Positions 1-8,203 of a DNA stretch of 64,000 nt are shown here, in pieces (positions within the stretch are counted from its first letter, which is position 1; each line of letters opens with the position of its first letter). This DNA is from Branchiostoma floridae (lineage: Eukaryota > Chordata > Leptocardii > Amphioxiformes > Branchiostomatidae). Under the pieces are notes generated by a model that made no database searches, was not told the origin of the DNA, and saw only the letters and a list, made by a program, of their open reading frames with translations. The position numbers and the translations under genes are program-made. Where the stretch lies: positions 4,909,167-4,973,166 of the forward strand of contig NC_049993.1 in NCBI RefSeq assembly GCF_000003815.2, read 5' to 3'.

Positions 1-480
1 GATCATCATTTGCATGATAAATATGTATTGACATTTCTCTCTTTCTCAGCTACATATGTGACAAGTTTTAAAGTCCTATCATGGAACGTAGTGAATTTAT
101 AAAATATCCTCATTAATTATGCAAATTAGCTGTTGATTTGCATAATTGGAATCTCATTATGTTTGTCTTCACTTACGCTACCTACATACCAAAAAACATG
201 ATGATCCGTCAACATCTTCATATTTTCTCATTAATTATGCAAATGAGGTCATCATTTGCATAATTGGTATCTATCGACATTTCTCTCCTTCCCAGCTACA
301 TATGTGACAAGTTTGAAAGTCCTATCATGGAATGCAGTGGATTTATAAGTTTTCCTCATTAATTATGCAAATTAGCTGTTGATTTGCATAATTAGTATAC
401 CATTATGTAAGTCATCACCCATTCTATCTACATACCAAAAATCATGACGATCCGTCAACACGTTGTAGAGTTATTCTCGT
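1..480. repeat. Tandem repeat, ~246-bp unit, octamer-rich
   Basis: Two copies of a roughly 246-bp unit lie head to tail: base 1 matches base 247, and the array runs off the left edge. Each unit carries an AATTATGCAAATTAG half facing a GATTTGCATAATT half. The octamer ATGCAAAT or its complement occurs seven times (8-15, 119-126, 136-143, 237-244, 254-261, 365-372, 382-389). A further octamer in similar sequence lies at 1513-1520 inside the GPCR intron. The unit looks like a dispersed or satellite repeat. Octamers are POU-factor sites in general, but nothing here shows function. Confidence 0.8.
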
Positions 481-790
481 CCAAAGTTTGAAAGGAAACC
501 GGCGCCTGCAGTTCCAAAAAAGCCGCTAGGGGGCCCAAACTCACAGCACTTACTCTCTGCCTCGAGGGCTATCTACCACTCAAAAATCATGATCACAGCA
601 TGTCCAGAACAGGAGATATCAAAAATTGAGGTTCTGCTGCAGTACCTTAGCAAGCCGCTAGGGGGCCCATTATCGAACTTGACCTTCGTTTTCCCGACCC
701 CTACCCACCTACCAAATATCATCGGGATCCATCCAAGGCTTCTCGAGTTATGCTGTTAACAGACAGACACACAGACTCACAAGCCCAAAA
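481..790. repeat. Repeat-like tail with duplicated GCCGCTAGGGGGCCC
   Basis: The 15-base word GCCGCTAGGGGGCCC occurs at 522-536 and again at 654-668, each followed by related text about a bad-match codon-free stretch, and the block ends near an ACAGACAGACACACAGACTCAC-like segment. No coding exon is visible. It probably belongs to the same repeat as the array to its left. Confidence 0.5.
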
Positions 791-1286
791 CATAACCTTA
801 GCCATTCTGGCAAAGGTAACAAAACGTTCCGACACGGTCACACTGTCACTCCACTGCCACAATCTTGGACGTAATTCACCTTAAAGGCAACCTAAGCAAT
901 ATTTGCCCGAATTAGGGTTGCAGGACTTCAATTATCAAAGCCAAGTTTTGGGGGCACTTTTCTATGTAATAACATGAAGCAACTCTATTCCATTCCATAC
1001 CAACATTCAAGGAGCAAATATTCGATGTTGCCGTGGCATGAGGACGCAGTGAAGTCTAATTTTGTTGGTTACAATATTTAGGGAATCCTAGCGCAGCTTG
1101 TTGTCGTGCCGGTTTTAATCGCTTAAAGTAAGAGATAATGATGTAAATATGGGGAAACACTGCAGTAGATATCAACGTCATAACGATTGTCTTGTCCAGA
1201 TTATTTCTATTTCTAACGCTAAAATATTGCTTAGGTTACCTTTAAAAACGCGGAAATCAGAAGAGGCTATAATTAAGGCTACTCAC

Positions 1287-1422
1287 CGAGCCAGATGCAG
1301 ACGCTGACGACTTTAGCCATGCGGGGGGTCCTCCAGCGGTGGGAGGCGAGGGGCCGGGTGATGGAGACGCACCGGTCCACTGTCATGGCGGCCAGCGTGA
1401 TGCACGTGGCCGTCACCGTCAC
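1287..1422 (-). CDS. KISS1R-like exon 2 (TM3-TM4)
   Basis: The acceptor is CTGTCCAG|GTGACG and the donor is CTCG|GTGAG. The exon is 136 nt, starting in phase 0 and ending with one base of a split codon. It encodes [18 protein letters not shown]... through IWLG. The usual DRY motif at the end of TM3 reads DRC here, whereas KISS1R has DRW. The basic second loop continues as RWRTPRMAK. It lies 886 bp downstream of exon 1 across an intron (1423-2308) that contains only AT-rich and repeat-like sequence. Confidence 0.8.
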
Positions 1423-2785
1423 CTGGACAGACATGGCATGGCGAGAATGTAACACTTGTTAATTATGATAGGTGGAATATAAGCAGAAACCAAATATGGT
1501 AATGAGGCACTAATTTGCATAATTTATGTAAAAATTGCAAAACCCCCCATTGATTAATGATTTCATAATTTTGACATGTGTATGTTAGTCAATGATGAAT
1601 AACAGCATGCATAAGTTATGTTAATGTGTTAGTCAATTGTATGAAATTCACAAAAGCTCTAAATATTCATGGAGGTATGAGGTCGCCGAACTCTAGTTTA
1701 TTTAGTTTTACCACGTTTGGAGAAGGATTGACATAACAGATGACTATATTAACTTTTCAAGATATCAACCCGGAAAGCAAATTGTAAGGTTTGATCCACT
1801 CACACCGGAAAGGACCCCTATAGCTACTCTTTTCGATAAATGTGGTGGGTTTATTAACGTGCTAATAATAAAGGTGTGGCGCTCCCAAACACGGGACCTC
1901 CATTTAACGTCCTTCCGATTGTTGGTTTGCATATGGACATGCATGTTCAGTATATACATTACATGTACGTCATATTATGTTTACGTCGCAACTCCTCTCA
2001 GAAATATTGGAAATACGTGAATAAGTGAATCAGAGATATAGATCAGAGATATCGCCATGTTGGTGGTGTGGGTAGACCCAAGATAGCGACCGGCAGTTCG
2101 AAACGTGCATACGAAAACTCTATCATTTGTAAAGAAGAAAGTATCGATAATTCGATGCTTTCTGATCATGCATGAATAAGATTAGAGGTCAACTGTGTAA
2201 AACATTTCTCACTTGGAGACTTGTATGCCTTTTCAACCCACCAACATGGCCGACGCAGAACTAACACTACAGTCACGTGACTAGCAACAGCCAATAGTAG
2301 CGGCCCACCTGATTCATGTACATGACGAACTTGCACATGAACTCCCCGAAGACCCAGCTTGGTAGGAAGTACGTGCTGGCGGTGAAGGGCACGGAGAAGG
2401 CGATGAACGTCAGGTCCGTGACGGCTAGGCTCAGGATGAAGTAGTTGGTGGCGGTGTGCATCGCCTTGTCGCGCAGGATGACGTGGATGACCAGAGAGTT
2501 CCCCACCAGCCCGATCAACGCGAGGGCGACGAAAATCATCGGGACGAGCCACGCGTCCAGCCCGAAGACGAGCTCCGCCGCCGCCGGCGACTCGGTGGTC
2601 CAGTTGCCGGTGATGTTGTCCCAGGCCATGGCGGTCAGGACGTCGTCCTTGGTGTCGTTCCAAGTGGAAACGGTAGGCGTCGCTGCTGTCTGTGGCCAGG
2701 TTTCCTTTCCATGTGTTTCGTTATTGGATGACCCCATTTTGAGGTCTTCTGGGGACAATATGCCGTCTGTTACTCTCATGTACAT
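1287..2785 (-). CDS. Kisspeptin receptor-like GPCR (KISS1R/GPR54 family), 5' part, two exons
   Basis: This is a class A GPCR of the plasma membrane, expected to bind an RF/RW-amide-type neuropeptide if it is a true kisspeptin receptor. Exon 2309-2785 gives a glycosylated N-terminus, TM1, TM2 and the start of TM3. Exon 1287-1422 gives the rest of TM3, the second intracellular loop and the start of TM4. Family matches from memory are DAWLVP before TM1, GLVGNSLVI in TM1, [13 protein letters not shown] before TM3, and [16 protein letters not shown]. The second exon is 136 nt, the length I recall for the equivalent vertebrate KISS1R exon. TM4-TM7 must lie left of base 1. Galanin or allatostatin receptor relatives are the main alternative, but the TM1 and TM3 wording fits KISS1R better. 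Confidence 0.78.
2309..2785 (-). CDS. KISS1R-like exon 1 (N-terminus, TM1, TM2, TM3 start)
   Basis: The exon is 477 nt if translation starts at the ATG at 2785; an in-frame ATG at 2737 (MGSSNN) is equally plausible. It ends at ATGAATCAG|GTGGGC, phase 0. The N-terminus has four N-glycosylation sequons (NET, NDT, NIT, NWT). TM1 contains [11 protein letters not shown]2 contains [16 protein letters not shown] with the conserved Asp, and the CK at the head of TM3 supplies the disulfide Cys. In vertebrate KISS1R this stretch is, as I recall, split between two exons. Here it is one. Confidence 0.8.
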
Positions 2786-3955
2786 AATAGCGTGTTACTT
2801 TCAATTTGAAGACTGATCTGTAATCATGTATATTGAATTGTTTCAACTTTCACCTCAAATTACGCTTGGTTTGTTCGTTGATGTACTGACTTTCTCAACA
2901 TTGGTCGTCTTACCAAATACACACAGCACGAAAGCCTATCCGAAACTTGGAATCTAAAAGATTGAATGGTACCGGAAAGCTCTGTGAATTGTTTTTAGCA
3001 TACACATATATAATCACAATGACAGCTGCCATTCAGCACTGACGAAGGCCGCAGATCGGATACCGAAGCGAGAAACTATGGTTCTGTACATCCATACAAA
3101 TGTGTTTATGTATACAAAAGACTGTAGAATAATCTACGACAAATGTGACTTACGCCCCATCCAACAATATGGAAATTAAAGCTTTCAAGACGTTATCCCA
3201 GCATTCACTCGTATTTTTCAGCTATATGTATCTTATCAAGTTCTTGCAGTCGAGGTTTAGCTAGCCTATTTGGGCTCGTCACAATTCCCAAGGAAATCAA
3301 GCTTCGGAGAATTAAATTCCCAATCGCTTTTGTTGTTTTTCAGACCAAAGCATTTTGTAGTCTTCAGCTCAATCGGGTGTGACTTGGCAACTTGTGATAT
3401 GTCAATAGTTGATGAGAAAAGAAAATATTCATTTTTTCAGACTTAGGTGGAAAACTGAAGTTCTGAGAAGCTTATAAAAAGGACTTTGGACGAATAAAAG
3501 AACATTTCGGAGGACTACGGCCCAAACTAAACTAAGCACAAAAAGTTTGAAAATCTGGTTTTCGTTGAACATGGAACGGAACAAACATTTGCCTCAACCG
3601 TCCCAAAAATCTTATCTTCATGACATGAAATTGGTTGGAAGTTAAGTTATGTAAGCTATAAATGACTTATTCGACAACGAGAACTAACATGGAATCCGAA
3701 GAGTACATCTAAATGAGCTCCATAGGCATAGAAGAACACATGTCAAACATGAAAAACGTACCTTGAACCAACTGCAGTCAACCTGCCACTGCCACTTGCA
3801 CCAGACACCGCAGGGCTAAGCTGAGTGCTTTACCTTCTCCAGTCCTCACACCTTTATACTGATCATCGCTGGTGCTGGAGTTTTCCACCATGCTCCTCTC
3901 AACAGTGCCACTGATTTGATGTTGTTCCATCTCAAGTGTTTTTCCCTCGACTGTG
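2786..3955. other. Upstream of the GPCR; no gene seen
   Basis: This stretch would hold the 5' UTR and promoter of the minus-strand receptor, but I see no convincing TATA box or exon. At 3039-3076 there is a degenerate CTGACGA...CCGAAG...GAAAC motif resembling the better copy at 13.9 kb, so an old repeat fragment is present. Confidence 0.4.
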
Positions 3956-3959
3956 TTGC

Positions 3960-5235
3960 TAATTTAGACCAGTGATGTATAGAGAACGCCAAACAAAAAC
4001 TTTCAAGTGTTTTGACTGAACGGAGGCGAAGCTCGGCTTACCCTTTTCCACGCATTACTCCATCCTAAACAATGACCTCGATGAAAAGCAAAATTAAACT
4101 GGTTTGGTTTGGTTTATCCGGATCTGAAATGATGTGCAAAATTATTTGTTTGACTGTCTTGTCCACGTGAATGATAAGTCACCACAACAGAAATACGTTA
4201 CTTGTGTATTCAATTGTCTGCGGTTCAGAGTTTCATCATTGCATTTGATATCATTTCTTTTTCCTTTCCTTATTTCATATATGCTGTTATATGCAGGGAA
4301 ATCCAATGTCGTTAAATGGAAAACGTTTGTGTGTGTGTCGTACAAAAATATACAGGGGAAATATATTAAATACGAATCGTAATGATTTAAACATGTTTTA
4401 ACAACAACGCTAACGAGACAACACTTTTCATCAGGCTCTGTAGGATATACAAACACTAAACAGTTCCTTGTGCTATTAGCAATCACGATTAGTTAGAATT
4501 ATTTTGTCTGTCTCACGTGTAGATTTAGATCAATGATGTATAAAGAGCGACGTTTGGCACAACGGAACTGCCACCAGACAAAACTTTCAAGTGTTTTGAC
4601 TGAACAGAGGCGGAGCTCAACTTACAACACTTCGAGTTCATCCTTGATGACTTTATGGCCTCAATGAAAAGCGGCCTGCAGAACGATTTGAATCCCCATA
4701 GATCATAGATAGCACAAGCAAGCAAGTAACGAAACCAACTATGGTATGGTTATGGTACATTTTGCTCGGCGAAACATTCCTTTATTTAAAAAAAAGGAAT
4801 AGACTTCAATGATGGCAAATTCCATAACCTGTCATGCATAGACTGATAGAGAGGCTCGGTTCGGCTTAGGTCCCATTCCCGAAACGGGGCCCGGCCGGGA
4901 TGTTTGCGGAAACGAAAAATAAAATTGTTTACCAAGAAATATACACAAATTATTCTACTGACTAATTTTCTTACGTTCCCTGTGTTTTGTTGCCTTTCTT
5001 ATCATATTTTTCGTTTCCGAAAGCTACCCGGCCGGGTCCCGGTTTGATAATGTGACGTAGACTTTATCGATTTGGTGACGAAGTCAAATAAAATTCAGAA
5101 TTATTTGTTTGGCTCTTGTCCACATGGATATGGATGATAACTCAACACAATAGAAATACATTCGTTTATCATTCAAGTGACTGTGGTTTCACCAGAATGA
5201 TATGTATTTCATATCTTTTCTTTTTTATACTTTCC
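3960..5235. repeat. Diverged direct duplication
   Basis: Sequence near 3965-4085 (AACTTTCAAGTGTTTTGACT and flanks) recurs at 4525-4670. Sequence near 4138-4280 (ATTATTTGTTTG, then TTGTCCAC, then CAACA-AGAAATAC) recurs at 5098-5230. The order is the same, so one block of about 320 bp seems duplicated. The second copy was then opened by extra sequence that includes the MITE at about 4871-5058. No coding potential was recognised. Confidence 0.6.
4871..5058. mobile_element. MITE with CCCGGCCGGG-containing terminal inverted repeats (copy 1)
   Basis: The left end reads CGGGGCCCGGCCGGGATGTT and runs on to CGGAAACGAAAAAT. The right end is its inverted complement with a few changes (TTTTTCGTTTCCGAAAGC, then CCCGGCCGGGTCCCGG). 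The interior is about 80 bp of AT-rich noncoding DNA. The inverted repeats are about 50 bp. A TA beside the right end suggests a TA target, but the left flank is too worn to confirm it. Confidence 0.7.
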
Positions 5236-5407
5236 ACAAGAACACAGGCGGACAAACTGCTTGGAAAATGTAACCTTCTCGGCGAGGTAAGCCATGAGTC
5301 AGAGTGATCCATGATAAATTTAGAGTTGGCGTGGAAGGAAAATGAGACAGAGAAAGTTTGATAGTCAAGAAGCAATCATCTAGTCTAGTTTTATGATTTT
5401 AAAAGGT

Positions 5408-5584
5408 ATACGTCACATTTCCACACCGGCGCCCGATCGGGCATCTTTCGGGAACGAAAAGACACCAAAGTACAGAGAATAGGCGTGGCCATTACATGTA
5501 TATACTTTAACGTATGACGTTACATTTCTATTTTTCGTTTCCACAAACATCCCGGCCGGGCCCCGGTTTGGAAATGTGACGTTA
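5408..5584. mobile_element. MITE with CCCGGCCGGG-type inverted repeats (copy 2)
   Basis: Ends are ACGTCACATTTCC on the left and GGAAATGTGACGT on the right, followed inward by GC-rich CCGG...CCGGGC and GGAACGAAAA / TTTTTCGTTTCC. It is the same family as the copy at about 4871-5058 and about 177 bp long. It has no ORF of its own. The left flank is TATA and the right flank TTA, compatible with insertion at TA. Confidence 0.75.
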
Positions 5585-5585
5585 G

Positions 5586-6960
5586 CCTTAGTGGAGAATG
5601 AGTGCAATCCTAATTGTACCCTAATGATCTTTAAAGAGTCTACTGTGAAGAGATTGGGGAAATGTAGCGCAATGAAAACGTTGCTGAGTGTATTCTGTTT
5701 ATTAGTGCAATATACATCATTTCTGGAACTACAGAAACATCTTGATATTTTTAAGTTCGTTGTTTCGGTTTTTGTACTTCTAGCTGAGAACACAACCCAC
5801 GCTCTTTAAAAACAACAGGTTCCTAGACAATGCATACCATTAACATCGCTTGTTCAAGAGACTGGGTCAGCAAGTGATACATAACATTGTATGTAATAAA
5901 ATGGTAAAACGGTAATTTTCATCAGCATAAGCTGATCGCCATATATAGTGCGAACGCTTCGATCGAGGCAGCTTTGCTCAGCATATTATGTTTATTGTAC
6001 AATTTGTAATTCAAGGAGTCATTTCTCTAACTACTGAACATGTTGGCCATTGTAAAGTGGTCAGTTTTTTCGACTTCTAGCTGACAAATTCCCAGACAAT
6101 ATGTATAACATCAGTTGACCTACATGGTGGGCCGAGCCAAAAAACAAGCGGTGCGGCACATACATATGAATAAAATTGGTATAACTGCGATTCCACCAGA
6201 CATTCCATCAGACAGTGTGATTGAGCTGACTACAGAAAAACCGGGCACGCTCGAGACAAGGCTGGCGCTCAGACGTTATTGTTCTTCAGTGGGCCAACTA
6301 CTCTCTCTGTTGTCCCTATCCCGGCTTATGCACAGTGCTTCTGCCACTAGCTAAAAGGTAAGAGTCTCGTCTCTTTCATCAGAACAAACTTAATCCGACA
6401 AGATTGAAAGGATTCTGTGTATCGTGTCAATGCAGATTTTAACAGTATAAGATCATTACAGAGTGGCCTCCTTCACAGACTTCGAGTGGGGCGAAACTCC
6501 TTCCACGGCAACCTCCCTTTCCGGCATCAGAGAATCTAGGGTAACTTTGAAACTAGCCATTCAGCACCGGCCTACCTCATAAAATAAACGCCAGCTTCGC
6601 TCGAAATCTACGAAGGAGAACTTTGAAATTGACACAGTGAACAGAAGCAATATATTAAGAGGTAGACCATGAGATAAAAACTTATCTATGACTTGTCCTG
6701 ACATTAATATTTCTTCACGTATTCAAACAATCAGAAAGCGTCAATCAACGAAAAAAACATACAAAGAGCCACGCCAGCTACCAAGACAGTCTGCACAGTA
6801 GGCTAATACTGGTTTGAGTATCTTATAAAAGCGCTGTGACCTTTCTACTCTTCTTTTACCATGTGAGTGTCTTTCTCTTGTATTCATCATGCTGGTGTCC
6901 GAATACTGGACTGAGTAACAAGTATGACAATTCTTCTCGCCCTGCCACCTACAGCTGACG
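5586..6960. other. AT-rich intergenic, no gene seen
   Basis: A short motif (GACTTCTAGCTGA... then AGACAAT...TA) appears near 5776-5840 and again near 6070-6110, suggesting another small local duplication. I see no exon with family resemblance and no RNA gene. Confidence 0.4.
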
Positions 6961-6974
6961 AGACTCTGAGAAAT

Positions 6975-7003
6975 TATATATAAGGCGGAGAATCAGTCTT
7001 CAG
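6975..7003 (+). promoter_or_regulatory. TATA-box promoter of the LRR receptor gene
   Basis: TTATATATAAGG at 6974-6985 is a good TATA box. The likely start is about 27 bases downstream near 7002 (TTCAGG); a TCAGTCT initiator-like match at 6993-6999 is rather close. The leader from about 7002 to 7198 contains no upstream ATG, so the first ATG met is the one at 7199 (CTACCATGC). This agreement between promoter and start codon is the main support. Confidence 0.6.
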
Positions 7004-7198
7004 GTAGAGAAACGCAGAAGAAAGACAGAGAAGACAGCGGACCGTTTGATCACATCAACCACTCAGATTCACGTAATTAAAACACAGAATTATAGTCAGG
7101 GAGTTCAGCTGTCCCAAAAGCCAATAAGAGATAAAACTACATAAAAAGGCTTTAATATATTCTAACTTAACTATCGTTCCATATCATAAGTTCCTACC

Positions 7199-8203
7199 AT
7201 GCTGAAAGTAACACAGCAGATAGGACTTATTCTCGCAATCCTGGTGACATGTGAAAGTTTAGATCTAGACCCGGCATGTTTTCCTGGGTGTAATAACACA
7301 AAACCATGGTCGTCTTGTGTGTCCTCTAGTCTGTCGGATTTTCTTCATAATAACAAAGGGAGTACCAAGGGGGATATTGCATGTATCTTGTGCACCCCAC
7401 GGCCACAGCGGCAAGATGTCTTAGATGTTAGGAACTCTTCCAAAGGAACCGTAACATGCCTCCCTAACAACGGATTTGTGGCGTTGAGGGGGTTCTCATT
7501 TGGTGTTCTTTCTGTTGAGAAACTCCGACCGCCTCAGCAAATGGTGACATACTCTCTGGCCCTGGTAGCATGTGGGATCACTGACTTGGAGGGGTCTACT
7601 CTGGCTGCGTTTCCTAGACTGGCGATCCTCAACCTGAACTTCAATAACCTGACTCACGTCAAGCAAAACTGGTTCAACAGTTTGCAGTTCCCCCAGTTGT
7701 TACATACTCTGACACTGTCACACAACAGCATCAGCGGCATAGACCCGAACTGCTTCCAAAACCTTTCCCACCTGTCCACATTGCTACTCGAGGACAACTC
7801 ATTGACAAGAGTCCAGCCTTCTTGGTTTCACGGATTGAAAGTATTAGGCCACCTTTCTTTGAAATTGAATTCAATCCATAGCATACATCCCGAGGCATTT
7901 AATTCACTCAAATTGCTCGACCTAATAGACATAAGCGGTAATTCGTTGACGTGCTTGTCGAAGGGTACTGTAAGTGGGCTACACAGACTAAGAGAACTAA
8001 AAATCAGTGGGAACACGCTCGTGCCCCTTCGCGATGCTAACTCTTTGTCCCTTATCTGGAAACTCGATTATCATCACAGTACGTATTCTGATCTTGTGGC
8101 AGTCAGGCTAGGGTTGACAAAGTCATGTTCTGTATCAGTCGTGATCAACAGAGACGATTCCAAGTACACATGGGCCATGACATCCTCACTCCGCTATCGT
8201 TAG
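7199..8203 (+). CDS. LRR receptor segment 1: signal peptide, LRR-NT cap, LRRs
   Basis: The reading frame codes 334 residues. Residues 1-21 form a signal peptide (LILAILVT core). Residues 22-100 hold a Cys-rich cap (PACFPGCNN...CILCTPRP...TVTCLPNN). LRRs run from about residue 141 to 280 in 24-residue steps: LAILNLNFNNLTHV, LHTLTLSHNSISGI, LSTLLLEDNSLTRV, LGHLSLKLNSIHSI, LDLIDISGNSLTCL and LRELKISGNTLVPL. No classical CxCxnW C-terminal cap follows. The last ~25 residues overlap the next frame, and the true frame change lies between about 8125 and 8203. Confidence 0.85.
   Translation: MLKVTQQIGLILAILVTCESLDLDPACFPGCNNTKPWSSCVSSSLSDFLHNNKGSTKGDIACILCTPRPQRQDVLDVRNSSKGTVTCLPNNGFVALRGFSFGVLSVEKLRPPQQMVTYSLALVACGITDLEGSTLAAFPRLAILNLNFNNLTHVKQNWFNSLQFPQLLHTLTLSHNSISGIDPNCFQNLSHLSTLLLEDNSLTRVQPSWFHGLKVLGHLSLKLNSIHSIHPEAFNSLKLLDLIDISGNSLTCLSKGTVSGLHRLRELKISGNTLVPLRDANSLSLIWKLDYHHSTYSDLVAVRLGLTKSCSVSVVINRDDSKYTWAMTSSLRYR

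Noticed and set aside
2166-2816. ORFs of 91-165 codons on both strands over the GPCR exon
   Set aside because: They are shadows of the real minus-strand frame, which alone shows TM helices, sequons and a GPCR match.
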